DNA of 64,000 bases. Source: Zymoseptoria tritici IPO323. Taxonomy: Eukaryota > Ascomycota > Dothideomycetes > Mycosphaerellales > Mycosphaerellaceae. Made by a program: the position numbers and the translations under genes. The DNA lies in the NCBI RefSeq assembly GCF_000219625.1, contig NC_018216.1, positions 1,426,001 through 1,490,000 on the forward strand, read 5' to 3'. Under the pieces are notes generated by a model, which saw only the letters and a list, made by a program, of their open reading frames with translations, searched no databases and was not told the origin of the DNA. Each line of letters starts with the position of its first letter. Positions within the stretch are counted from its first letter, which is position 1. Below are positions 20,880 to 32,033 of this stretch, one piece after another.

Positions 20880-23800
20880 TTAATAGCTCCTAATCGTTAT
20901 GCAGACTTCTTTCTAATAGTAAAGTTAGGCTAGGTATTTGCCTAGCCCTTACCCCCGAGATCCGGTAGTAAAGTTTTACTATTAGCGCAGTCCTTACCCC
21001 CTAGATCCGGTAGTATTATTATTCGGAGCTAGTCTAGAAAGGCGCGATGCCGTTGTGCTAATAGCAGTTTTGTTATCCCGTCCGCGGGTATTAAGGTAGT
21101 TTCGACCTATTCGACCTTAAGGTCTCCGGCTTAGTACCTCTTACGCAGCTAGCACTGCTGTATATCTATATACCTTATCTTAGTATCTAGCTTTTAGCCT
21201 TATATAGTAACGACTCGAATAGTTTGCTTATTATTATATAACAACCTACCCTTGCTATTAAGGCTTAGGTCTATGCTTTTAAATACTCGTTCCTACTAGA
21301 TTATCTCTGTTCTAGCATAGCTAAGTATATATAGCTCTAACTCCGTAGATAATTTAGTAACTATAGTCTGCTTCGTAGACTTCTAGTCGACAATTCCTCT
21401 AAACAAGAAGAAAACTATACCCTCTAAGCTTCTTCGCGTCTCTAAATCGTCTGCGAACGAAGTATCTAAGGCTCCGAAGAACTCTAGCAGTTACGATAGG
21501 TAGGTAAGCCTACTATCGTCTTTGCTATACTAAACGCTTAATTAAGAGCTTTGTAGCAGATATCTAATATAATAATCTGCTGCTTTAAGATAATGTTCGG
21601 CTAGATTTACTAGATAACGTGCTAGTAAAGAAACTGCAAAAGCAATATCCGGTCTTATGTAGGATGCTGCGAAGTTAAGAGAACTAACTTTTAACTACAT
21701 CTCCTTAATTATGTAGGGTTTCGCCTTTTCTTTTGCCGGTTCCTAATTAAAGTTTATAGGTAGAGGTATATCCGCCCTTTTTTTAGTTAATAAGATATTG
21801 TATCTTCCGGCGACCTTCCTAATGTAGGTGTCTTAGTTAAGCTATATATCCCTAGTCTCTCTGTTCCGGATAATTTTACTTCTACAGAAGTAGTCGATTA
21901 GGCCTATAACCCTTATCTCGTATTTAGCTATTAGCCTTTTCTATATATCTTCGGCGTGAACTTTGTGTTTATAATAAAATGCTAATATAATATTATCGAC
22001 GAAGAAGAAGATTATAACTTTTCTATCGGTATATAGATAATTAACGACTTGCCGTAGTCTAAGCTCTTCGACTCCTTTACTTAGATCTCCCTACTATAGC
22101 GCTAGGGACTCCTTAAAGCCGTAAAGGGCGCGAACGCATTTTAATAGCATGTTCGGGTCTCGAAAACCGTCTAGGGGTTAAAGGTAGATTAGCGTCGGCA
22201 ACTTAGAGTTTAGAAAGGCGTTTACAGCGTCTATCTAGATTGTTTCTAGGTTAAAGTGTGCTATAATTGCTATTAACAACCTAAATAGCCTCGCTGCGAG
22301 GGTAGCTGCGTATGTATCAAGCTCGGTTAACTACAAATCTCCTCTTATACAAATTCGAGTCTTAAACTTCTCTAAATGTCCTTTTAAGTCTTGCTTATAT
22401 TTAAACACCTACGTTAATAGGACGGTTAGGTTATTTCCTACTTAACTTTTAGGGATCTAATAGAACGTTCTAGTATTTAGAGCCTTTTAAAACTCTGCTC
22501 TAGCAGCCTTTTCGAATTCTTTTAAGTACTTGTATATAATAAGGTCTTTCTAGCGTTTTGGTTCTAGCGGTAAATCTCCGATAAGGACAGGTGCGTCTTT
22601 TGTAGATGCTCCTTCCTCTATAACCGCCTTTATCGTAGTAATAGCGTAGACTTTAGCTATCGTCGTATAAGTCGCGAACATTCCTATAGTGTCGAATAAG
22701 GTTATTTCGCCGAAGTTAAAGTCTATAACCTCGGAGTTAAAGCTTAGAGGTAGCTAGTAGTCGATTATTCTCTGCCGTTAAGCTAATAGCGTTAGTTTAT
22801 TAAGCTTATCGTCCGGATCTATCTGTTCCGGTCCCCGCTTCTAAGCTTAATAGAAGGGGAAGAGTTAATTATCTATATATTCGATGCCTTAGACACTAAC
22901 AAACGTTTCTACGATGTCCTCTCGCATCTCTTTAGGTCTGTTATAGGGGATTGTATATTCGACATTACTATCGTCTTAAATTAGAGCACCTCTTCGGAAG
23001 GATTCCGGAATTTCGACCTTATTACCTTGTCTAGCGATGTAGCTTATGTATATAGCCTCTTGTAGGTTATAAAATTAATGTGCTTTTATAGCGTAGTCTA
23101 GTTCGACATTAATCGTAAGATTAAGTAGTACTGCTATATTTAGATTAAAGTCGTAGAGTCCTTCGTACTTTATCTTCTCGTTAAATACTACATCTCTTGT
23201 CCTAATTACCCTGTCTAGGCTTAGAATCTAGATTCGAAAGATGTTATGTCCCTCGAAGCCGACTAGGTATCTAATTCTTGCTCGCTCTATTATCTTCTCC
23301 CTTTTAGGGACGTCTTTTAGATTAGTTTTGTATATATACGCTCTCGACCCGAACTTATAGATGTAGGCGATGTCTAGCTTCTAGTTTGTCGCTATTTCCT
23401 ATAGGGATTTGTAACCTAATGCTTACGTTAGGGCCCTGTTTATAATATAGGCTGCTATTACGTAGGCTTTATTCTAGAGATCCTTTAGGAGCCTCGATTC
23501 GATAATTAATGTCCTTGCTATCTCGACGATAACGCCGCCGGCTCGTTCTACTAGGTCCTGTACTTGCGTATACGGTGCTAAGGGCTTCTACATTACTAAT
23601 CCCTTACGGAGTGCGGATTAAAACGTTAATCCGTACTTAGGGTCTACGTCCGATCTAAGGGCGAATATTTTACGACCTATACTCTTTATAAAGGTCTGAA
23701 GTTCCTCGAAGTATCGTACTAGGCTCGCTTAATTAGCGTTCGGCATCGTATAAACGAAGTGTAGGTATATTGTTAAATCTACGGCGTAAAATATGTATTT

Positions 23801-25860
23801 ATCTCCGTTCTTTGCTATATTAAATTCTACGATATCGGCTGTAACGTCGGAAAAAGGTGCTAGCATCCTAATCTTAACCGGTTTTCTTCGAGAAATAACT
23901 CTTTTTAACTTACTCTAGGCGTATAAGTAGCATTCGTGCATTTTAGGGGCCGCATCTCTATCTTTTAGATACTCTACGCCTTTAGCGGCTCGATAGAGTT
24001 CTAATATACGATTACCCCTAATGTAGCCTATAACTCGGTGCTATTAGGCCTAAGAGAGGACTCTAGGTCGTCTCGTAGCCCTACTATCCGTCGCGAAGGC
24101 GACGAGCCGTATTTAATCGGCTAGTTAATCCCTTTTTAACGCTATCTCGACGCTTAGGGGTTAACTGTCCTTGTTAAGTAGCTAGTTGACGATTTTAATC
24201 CTTACTTTCGGCGTAGCCGCTAGGTTTAGGTATAGTAGGCCGCTATATCGCTTAATCTTAGCAACAACTACTCTGGACTTATCTATCTAGTTGTCGGTCC
24301 TCTCGTCTAAGAAGAGGCCGAAGTCTCTATATAGTCTAGTCGATACGATGTTAACGTAAAATCCGGGTATATACAGGACGTCCCTTAGTAATAGCGTAAT
24401 CGGCTTGCCTAAGGGTAATAGGAACTACACTTTTGCCGTGCCTCTTGCAGCAGCCTTTATCTGCTAGTTCCCGGCGTAAATCGATACGTTATATAGTATA
24501 TTAACGACCTCGAATCCCGCTATAGTTAGATTGTTTATAACGTAAACGTTCGAGCTACTATCTAGAAGCTATCGATTCTTCTCGTCGTAAGCTTCGGTCG
24601 ATATTACTCTAAACTAAGTTACCGCTCTAATAGCGTAACTACTATACTACGTCTTCGGTTCGTTAGAGACGATTGTCCCGCTTAAACTAGGTGTTCCGGA
24701 CCTAGTCTATTCCTTTAGTACCTTAGTAATCTTATAGTAATCCTTTAGTCCTATAGTAATAGGGTCTCTAAACTTTATCTACTAGAGGCACTTAGCCTTG
24801 TCCTTCTTAAGTACGTCCCGGTAGTTGTCGAGGAATTTCTTATCCTCTTTTGTTATATCGGCTTTATTAGGTTAAAGACGATAGTTAACAATAGGACAAT
24901 CTCCTAGTTTTAGATATACTTTGTCGGCGTCTTTACCTATATACGGTCGATAGGTCCTATCCTTATTATTAGGCCTGTTCCCTCTGTTTTAATTACCTAA
25001 ATTAGTCGTTACGTTAAATATTACCTAACCTATTCTAGTAATTTAAGCCTCTTTAGACCTAAACGTAGCGTTTGTACGGAACTGCTTAGCTAAGTTGCTA
25101 GGGTCTCTGTTAATAAACGTAGTTACGTCGTAAACGCATTAACTAAGATTATTCTTGCTCGCTAACAGTCTTCCTATAGTAATATTAATCTTGTCTTCTA
25201 CTATCCGTACGAAGTCGTCTTTTAGGATGCTAGCGGCCGGATAGTGTTCTCTAACTATCTTCTTTTTAAGCTTAATCTACTTCTGTAGGTGTATAAGGAT
25301 ATTAGACGACTTAGGTCTAGACAATAAGTCGTTATATTGTTTAGAAAGCATTCTACGCCTCGTTGCGTCGTCCGGCGCGAATATCTTAGTTACGAAGTCT
25401 ATCTAGCTTGCTAGTGTCCTAGACTAATCGTTAAGGTCGTCTAGGTACGTTAACGGAATAGTCCGGCTAAAGTATTTTTTAAAATCTTCTTTCTTCTTCC
25501 TAAACGTCTTATAGATAACGGATTCTCTAGTATAGTTCTTCATTTTAGAGTCGAAAATAGCTTTATTTTGTTGCTACTTTATAAAGTTCTCGCTTTCTAG
25601 AAGTTAAGTATCTGTAAGGTCTAATTCCGTCTTGTTCGGTATGTTTAGGACCTTTAGTTCTAAAGTTCGGTCTACGGCTATACCGTCTATAACTATTAGG
25701 GTTGTCTCTCGTATGTATTGCTATATATAGTTGTTAATTACCGCCGACTTAGTGTTTAGGTACTATTCGTCGTACTTAGTTTAATCGGTATAGACGATTT
25801 CTCGACGCTTTAGTCCTATTACGGTTAGAAAACCTAACGAGTCTAGCTTAAGACCTTCTA
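20880..25860 (-). pseudogene. gag-pol of the copia element, RIP-degraded
   Basis: One damaged frame read leftward. The gag-like part lies at about 25,850-25,000 and a knuckle-like stretch at about 24,970-24,890. The integrase zinc-binding start (YWHRVIG) is at about 24,050 and the integrase core, with DVTADIVEF, at about 23,850. Reverse transcriptase has IDAVNAFLN near 22,240 and the active-site motif FVDNI at about 22,000, where the second catalytic Asp has become Asn through G-to-A change. RNase H lies at about 21,490-21,290 with FADDLETRR and KSTKQT; the end of pol reads PADGITKLL near 21,100. A Trp codon just before IDAVNAF is now TAG. Boundaries are approximate because start codons are destroyed (ATG to ATA) and stops are everywhere. 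Confidence 0.9.
20949..21012 (-). repeat. In-frame 45-bp duplication at the end of pol with polypurine-tract-like copies
   Basis: The segment starting TTACCCCC recurs 45 bases later (20949 and 20994). On the coding strand both read LPDLGGK in frame, and both match the polypurine tract at 18146-18160 (one with a single mismatch). Confidence 0.85.
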
Positions 25861-25904
25861 TTGTTGCTTATTAATGCGAATTTGTCTTTAATCTTATTAT
25901 TTAA

Positions 25905-25924
25905 GTCGAAACCGGGCTTATAAC
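25905..25924 (-). other. Primer-binding site, internal initiator-tRNA type
   Basis: Directly after the right LTR, the minus strand reads GTTATAAGCCCGG. Undoing one likely RIP change gives GTTATGAGCCCGG, which matches the anticodon-stem region of initiator tRNA-Met used as a half-tRNA primer by Drosophila copia and relatives. There is no TGG complementary to a tRNA 3' CCA end. Confidence 0.6.
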
Positions 25925-26163
25925 TGTTAATTAAGTAGTGTAATATAGGGGTGAACTTTAAGATTAAGAAAAACCATATGTTTCTTAAGGTTATCGACCT
26001 AAAGACTATATAGACGCCGTGATTCCAAATACCCAAAAGGGGTTAGGGTCTTATTGCCAATATCCTATAATATCATATAGGACACTAACTACGTAATTAG
26101 GCTGTTGGAGTCAATATCCCTAGTCTTACCCTGTTTCATGAAATCAACGCTAACAGATCGACA
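25925..26163 (-). repeat. LTR (right; 5' LTR of the element)
   Basis: Starts TGTTAATTA (RIP form of TGTCAATTG) and ends GATCGACA. Here the inner (left) part is converted to TA and the outer 170 bases keep CA/TG, the mirror image of the left LTR. Confidence 0.95.
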
Positions 26164-26168
26164 GAATG
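26164..26168. repeat. Target-site duplication (right), GAATG
   Basis: Matches 17902-17906 on the other side of the element. Confidence 0.9.
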
Positions 26169-27275
26169 CAACGACCAGGTTGCCAGGCTCATCACCAGCA
26201 AGAAAAATGGGTACCAATTCGACGGTCCAAGAGGCGTCTGCCTCTTCGCACTTGACTTTCCGAGCAGTAGGGAGACTATACGACTTACGAGCTTCCATTT
26301 CATTCCCAACAGAATGGTTCGCCCATTTCCGACCTCAAAATACACGTCGACAAAATTTCGCGTGTCACCGAGAGATGAGAGATAGATCGTAGCGTGAAGC
26401 CTTTTGCCCCGTCAGGCCCGCCATCCCCGAGCAAGCATTTGCTGCAGCCACTTTACGCCTCCTATTGGCCACGTCCAACTACATCTGCAGCGAGACTGCG
26501 ACGAGCATCTCGCTTCAGTGCAGCCCAGCGGCGAGTGGGCCGACTGCACTGCGGTGCTCGATGTGCCTTCGGGGAGCGACTTCCCCTAGGGCTGAGTTGC
26601 AGGCGATGGAGCGAGATGCTTGTGGTTGACGTGCTTGCAGCGTCGGAGATCTTTGGCCGGCGGCCGCCCAGGGTGAGGGAGTAAGAGCAACCTATCGGGA
26701 CATACGGCATTGAACAAGGGAGACGTGTACCGCATCATGGCCGACCAAACAAGACGTGCGGCGTGGAGATTCCAGATGGCATATACGCCATCGCAAGGCT
26801 ATCAATTAAGTTTGAGGTGCCGCACGCTGACCACCACGCGCACGCTTGATCGCACGGAACGAGCTCCCGGGAACTCCAGACTAGGTCGGTCTTGGTCGGC
26901 TCTCCTCTGAGATCGGCAAAACATCCTGCCTCTCAACTGGCGAGCCCGTCGGCAAGCAGACGACGTCTCTGATTTGTTACTGGCCTTCTTCACCCCTCGC
27001 TGTCCATGCCACCGCACTGGGTCTAGTCAGGCCATGCAGCTAAGATGCAATGCACACGCCGACGCACCCTTACAGGGTTGGGTGACGCTTTTCTTCCTTC
27101 CCGACTCTCAAGTATACATCATGCACGCCAGCTCTCGTGGTTTTCTGTTTCTCCTCTACAAACTGTTTCAGCACTTTCTCCTCCATCCTGTTGTGGAATT
27201 GCAAATGCGCTCTATCGATGCTGGTCTTCTCCATACCATACACGGACGGCGTACCGACCACCAGCCAACATCAAT
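26169..27275. other. Intergenic region right of the retrotransposon
   Basis: No supported gene. Base composition returns to normal at once (CA and TG frequent), so no RIP leakage is visible. Short overlapping frames on both strands look random. Confidence 0.5.
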
Positions 27276-27653
27276 ATGTCCCTGGCCGATCAAGAGACCA
27301 TGACCGACCAGGAAACCACGGAAGAAGAAGGCGAAGGCCTCTGCCTCTGCTTCCCCTGTATACTCAGCTACCTAGGAGGCTACGTCTATCCAGTCTCCGA
27401 ACGACAATTCTATCCACAACTCCAGCAGAAAGGGTTTTCGCCACAGGAACAATGGGCAATCGCGGAAGAATGGTATTGGATTGCGTTTGAAAGGGAAACC
27501 GCCGTCCATGAATATCTCCGTGGCATTGTCAACTTTCGAGATGGACACTGGTGGAGACCGCCGCCGGCTCCGATGCTGATGCAGGATCCCTCGACGGTTT
27601 CAACACCGGCCTCTTCTACGTCGACGAGTAGTGGCAGTGGAGCAAGTGGATAA
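27276..27653 (+). CDS. Small hypothetical protein, 125 aa
   Basis: A single exon. It begins with an acidic segment (DQETTEEEGEG), followed by a Cys cluster (LCLCFPCILSYLGG) that could be palmitoylated or lie in a membrane. Then comes a compact aromatic region (QWAIAEEWYWIAFERET and FRDGHWW) and a Ser/Thr tail. The central part looks like a folded domain rich in Trp and Tyr. I recognise no family. The Met at 27276 was chosen because the frame upstream of it looks non-coding. It is the first gene-like feature after the retrotransposon and stands alone in a gene-poor stretch. Confidence 0.5.
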   Translation: MSLADQETMTDQETTEEEGEGLCLCFPCILSYLGGYVYPVSERQFYPQLQQKGFSPQEQWAIAEEWYWIAFERETAVHEYLRGIVNFRDGHWWRPPPAPMLMQDPSTVSTPASSTSTSSGSGASG

Positions 27654-29254
27654 GTGGGAGGAGGAGTTCATGATCTGGATCCGGAGGAGCTTTGCTGTTT
27701 GCTGAAAGGAAGGATGAAGCATGGTTTTGTGAGGCTTGGTGGAGGCATCTGAATTTGGCCACGACTGCGCTCTACACTGGACAGCTGAGGATGTGCTCAC
27801 GACGCTTCGCCTACCACCGACCTTGACATCGATATCAAGAACCGTTCGGCGCATCTGTACCTGAGTCCATCTGGAAATGTATTGCACATCCAGACTACCT
27901 AGTAGCCTCGAACATCCCGGCACACAACTTGCCACATTTGATGTCGCCATTGAGAGACACCTTTCCGGCCTCGAGACCGGTCGATTGACTCGTTCTCGCA
28001 TTCGTTCGTTGCCATCGGAGCTCCAACGAGCCAGAGTGTATTCCTTTGGGCATCGACGCTGAGCTCGGGTGGCGTCTGCCTCTCCATTCTGCAACCGAGG
28101 GAAATCCGACACGCTCAGGAGACAGACCATTGCGATTGAAACATCGCACACGAATGAAACGCGAGAAGACGCGAGCATCGAGCAGGAGCAGAACTCGTAC
28201 AGTCCTCGGAAAACCATCGATCCATTCAGCCACCCCCAATAGCTTCAACGTTGACTTTGGACCCCACTAACAGCTACATCTGTACCACATGGCCCATCTC
28301 CTGAGACCAACCACTCCCCTCGCGAACTTGGAAGCCACAATCTTCGGATGGTACGATCAGCTGCAGCGGTTACCTGCCAGTCATCAATGCGTGCATGCAG
28401 ACGGCTGGTGTGGTGGTTTATGTACCTTACCAATACTCAGATGACACGTTGTATCGCATCTGGACCTCGTTCCCGAAGGCATACCTCCGTATGGTACCTA
28501 CTTCGATGTTTGAGTTTGAGTCTCGGGCATCCCTTTCAAGAAGACGCGGAGGTCAGGCCGGCAGTCAATATGCTCATTGCCAGACTGGACAGCGGGATGT
28601 TGGACAACAGGTGGCGAGCATGGGAGGGACTTCGAGGATTGTCATGAGCACGTCACCTGGTTATCGCGCTCGCGTGGCCGCGCGGTCTTTCAGCTCGAGC
28701 TGGAACGCGAGGTGAGTGGATGATCAGTTGCGACGGCAGCTTGGTTCTGGTTGGATTGTGCATGGAGTGTGGAGGCAATGACTCGTGGGCAGTTTTGGCT
28801 TTGGTTGGATTAGCAAGCGCGGACTAGATGTAACTTTACGCTCGCGGCTGTTGTGTATACACTTGTATGCTTCCGTGTCAGGGTATCAGGGCACAAAGAC
28901 TTTCACTGCTGCTGCGGTATGCTTGCCATGTCCATTGGTTTTTCTGACTACGAATCGCACTGCATTCTCGTCTTCACACGACGATGGTGTGAGGTCAAAG
29001 CGGATGGAAGTGATCAAGCGAAGTTTTCCTGATTACATACCACATCGGCTGCATACCGATCGACTCCGAGCCCTTCACGCTCGATTCACTCCTTCCTCCC
29101 GCGCTCCACGCATCCAATGCCACCACCAGCTTCAACCGTAAACAGCGCAGCTCGAGAGCGCTGTTCTCTGCGCAAGGCCATGCTACCATCTCGTCGTCAC
29201 CGGATGGCCTAAGCTGGACCAAGAGTGCTGTGTCCGTCAGCATCACGAGGAGTC
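27654..29254. other. Gene-poor stretch, no supported gene
   Basis: Only short frames. One at about 28350-28715 (plus) contains a protein-like run (SDDTLYRIWTSFPK) but has no clear start, splice sites or family, so it is not called. Confidence 0.4.
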
Positions 29255-29602
29255 TCAACAGACGTATGTTTGAGAGTCGTTCGGGCAGCTGTAATCTTTC
29301 CAGGCATTTGTTCGTTTTATGTAAAAACTGCCATCTACAGTCACGGAGAATCCTTCTCCAGCAGTAAAACCGGCATCACAAGTTCTCTTGTGGAGGCGAC
29401 ATGGTTGACCCTTCGCGTCGCTTCCAGCGCAGGTGTGCTTGTAGCAGTATTCGTTGCAGTCCACTTGGTTGAAGAAGGGCAAGCCGTTGTGAACGGCAGC
29501 GTAGCGACTCGCTGAGCCGTCTTCTTTTCTGCAGATGCAGGTGAAGCCGCATGCCAAGCGGACGTAAGGAAGAGGGAGAACAGGGCGAGGATACCTTATG
29601 CA
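29255..29602 (-). CDS. Candidate cysteine-rich small protein, 5' end unresolved
   Basis: On the minus strand a frame ending with TGA at 29255 encodes a run with ten Cys in about 100 residues: CGFTCICRKEDG, then CNEYCYKHTC, later CRLHKRTC, CP and a C-terminal Cys. The spacing looks like that of a small secreted disulfide-rich protein. The upstream part of the frame has no signal peptide. A different frame just upstream (GILALFSLFLTSAWHA) looks like a signal-peptide core but is out of frame and lacks an ATG. The first exon is therefore missing from my model, or the gene is broken. It lies in the gene-poor flank of a retrotransposon, a common place for effector-like genes. Confidence 0.35.
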   Translation of the reverse strand, partial: CIRYPRPVLPLPYVRLACGFTCICRKEDGSASRYAAVHNGLPFFNQVDCNEYCYKHTCAGSDAKGQPCRLHKRTCDAGFTAGEGFSVTVDGSFYIKRTNAWKDYSCPNDSQTYVC

Positions 29603-30421
29603 TGACTGTGTGCTGTCGAATGGAGGGAGGCGTGAAACGATCCTTTGCCGGGACAGGCAATGCTTCTGTCGATAGGTACATTGTCGAAGGAAGCAGATCG
29701 TAGTTCTGGTTGCAGAAGACCTGAAGGCCAGACCTATATCTTTAGCATGCCGCAGCATGGCGACAGAAAGGAGGCGACAGATACAGAGGTCCTCAAGGAT
29801 ACAGCAGGCAACAGTTCCCGGGCCATGTCGAGTTGCGCCATTTACAACCCGATCGAGTACCGACATGATGCTCTCATTCGTTCGGTTGTTCCGAGTATCG
29901 CTCTTGTATGCACAATTCCCGCTGTGCAAGGAGGAAAGTTGGGTTGCGTAGAAGCTGTTAGATTCTCCTAAACGGGCAAAGACTTTTGCTCTGAACAGCA
30001 GGCATCAGATCAGGCCGAATGGAAAGAACTCTCATGCAACGCAACTTTCTCCTCGCACAATGGCATGCTTCGCTGCATGGATTCTGCTGGTCGATGTTGC
30101 TTCAAAGGAAATGATAGAAGCAAAGGACATATGCCTCGCGCGCAAAGGAAGGCCCCAAAATATCTCAGTCGCTCAATCGAGCTCTACGCACAACAGTATA
30201 CAATATACGCATGGCCCAAAGTAAAGCTGTCAATTCCCGTCATTGGAAGCTCCAAGACAATCCCGTCACCCTGCATCTTCACAAGCCAGAGAAATTAATT
30301 CCCGAGTCACGACGCGCGGTACAACAGACAGCGATTCAATGGAGAGGTCGTCTGGATATCTCTGCCGCCGGAGAACGCCTTGAACACAGCGGGACGCGGT
30401 GCCAGTCAAGCATCGCCTGAT
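29603..30421. other. Intergenic region upstream of ALG5
   Basis: No gene supported. The frame containing the ALG5 start is open from about 30380 but lacks an ATG before 30422. Confidence 0.45.
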
Positions 30422-31785
30422 ATGGACAATGCTGACTCTGTCCCGAAGGAGGTGTGGGAAGCTCTAGATCAAGCCACAACATCACCTGTATACTTCCTGC
30501 TGGTATTGGGAGTCGGTGGTTTGATTGGGGGGTTGGTCGTGGTAAGCTACCTCGTCGAGAGCAGGCCATCAATCGCAACTTCGATTGCAATAAAATGTTC
30601 CAATGCTGACCGCACCTCCACCAGCTTTACGTTCTCCTATCCCTATTCGCTCCGATCCCACGACCGCCCCGACAATCCGAGAAACGATACATTACTGTGA
30701 ACGAGGATGGCCAGACATCAAGCCCGCGACTACTGCCATGCTGGTACGACAGCAATGTCGCCCTGAAGGAATTGGCAAAGAGCAAGGAGATCTCACGGGA
30801 AGAGTCGTTTCAAATTGACGATGCTGAGATCTTCATGTCTCTGGTTATTCCGGCATACAACGAGCAAGATCGATTGAGTGGGATGTTGGAGGAGGCAGTG
30901 GAGTACTTGGAGGAGCAATACGGAGACCATGCGATGGCGAGCAAGAGCAGTAGCAACGGCCATGCCAATGGAAAACAAGGACATGCTAGGAAAGGATGGG
31001 AAATCATCCTTGTGAGCGACGGTTCGAAGGACAAGACTGTTGAGGTGGCTTTGAACTTCGCTCGGACACATCAATTGGGCAAACCTCCGCCTACTCCCCA
31101 AGGTCCATGGAATACTCCCGGTTCCGAGAAGCCTACAAGGATATTGCCTGGGACAATCAGAGTTGTGCAATTGGAGGTGAATAGAGGCAAAGGAGGCGCT
31201 GTCACACATGGTATGAGGCATGCGAGAGGAAAGTACGTCGTCTTCGCCGACGCAGATGGAGCGAGTAGATTCACAGATCTCGGGAGTCTTGTCGAGGCGT
31301 GCGAGAAAGCAAAGGACAAAGAGGGTCGAGCAGTGGGCGTAGGTTCCCGAGCTCATATGGTTGGCACCGAGGCTGTAGTACAAGTGGGTCCCAGTCCATT
31401 TGTCCCCGCCGTTCGTGATGCTAATCTTCCCCATGTTCAGCGCTCCGCCCTGCGAAACCTCCTCATGCGAGCATTCCATCTCGGGATCTGGCTGCTCACG
31501 ACTCCCCGTGTCGCGAAGATCAAGGACACGCAGTGCGGCTTCAAGCTCTTCTCACGGCCTTCATTACCTTACATCGTTCCTTACATGCACTCCGAAGGCT
31601 GGATCTTCGATGTGGAAATGCTCATGTTGGCGGAGAGTGCGGATATTCCTATGGTTGAGGTGCCGATTGGATGGAAGGAGGTGTTAGGGAGTAAGCTCAA
31701 TGTCATCAAGGATAGTATTGGGATGGCGGTTGGGTTGGGGTTGTTGAGGGTTGCATGGGGGATCGGGGTTTACCGGAGAGAGTAG
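30422..31785 (+). CDS. alg5: Dolichyl-phosphate beta-glucosyltransferase (ALG5)
   Basis: Exons 30422-30541, 30625-31383 and 31441-31785 give 407 aa. ALG5 makes dolichyl-phosphate-glucose from UDP-glucose on the cytosolic face of the ER, for the glucose steps of N-glycan precursor assembly. The N-terminal membrane anchor is YFLLVLGVGGLIGGLVV. The GT2 core shows SLVIPAYNEQDRL, ILVSDGSKDKT, the metal-binding FADADGAS and RNLLMRAFHLGIWLL. Then come DTQCGFKLFSR and the C-terminal IFDVEMLMLAE with PIGWKEV. The second intron (57 bp, branch GCTAATC) lies between VVQ and RSALRN and is in frame without a stop; homologues join these two blocks directly. Residues 80-115 hold a Ser/Asn/Gly insert (SKSSSNGHANGKQG). 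Confidence 0.95.
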
Positions 31786-32033
31786 TGGTTCGTATTCCTG
31801 TTGAAACAGCTGACATCTGATACTTGAGGTCACTTCACGTGCGCGGGATTCACATTCGATGCGTTGCGCGCGACGCCCAGGCCGCTCGTGAATCGGTGCC
31901 AAGTCGCGAGTTTGTCTCTTCTCACGGGTCTGAGGCTCCCCGTTCTTTTCTGCTCGAAACCACCCCGACTAAAACGTCCTGTCAAACGGACACTTCTCGA
32001 CCGCGACTCCGGTGTTAACTTCGGTCCCTCGCA

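Larger units (their letters stand above)
17907..26163 (-). mobile_element. Ty1/copia-type LTR retrotransposon, full length, RIP-inactivated
   Basis: The element is 8,257 bp with two 239-bp LTRs, a 5-bp GAATG duplication, a primer-binding site next to the right LTR and a polypurine tract next to the left LTR, so it is transcribed leftward. Reverse-strand reading gives gag, integrase, reverse transcriptase and RNase H in copia order, then an extra long frame. Nearly every CpA/TpG in the interior has become TpA. For example, the 60 bases from 18181 contain no CA and one TG. Stops in the reading frames are all TAG or TAA, as expected from CAG, CAA and TGG codons hit by RIP. It is therefore a dead copy. 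The copia type is usually about 5-6 kb; the surplus is the extra frame between pol and the left LTR. Confidence 0.95.

Noticed and set aside
25848..26036. 62-codon minus-strand frame across the right LTR border
   Set aside because: Runs from the LTR through the primer-binding site; chance frame in RIP-biased sequence.
28348..28715. Plus-strand frames with a protein-like run
   Set aside because: No start in frame, no splice signals and no family match.
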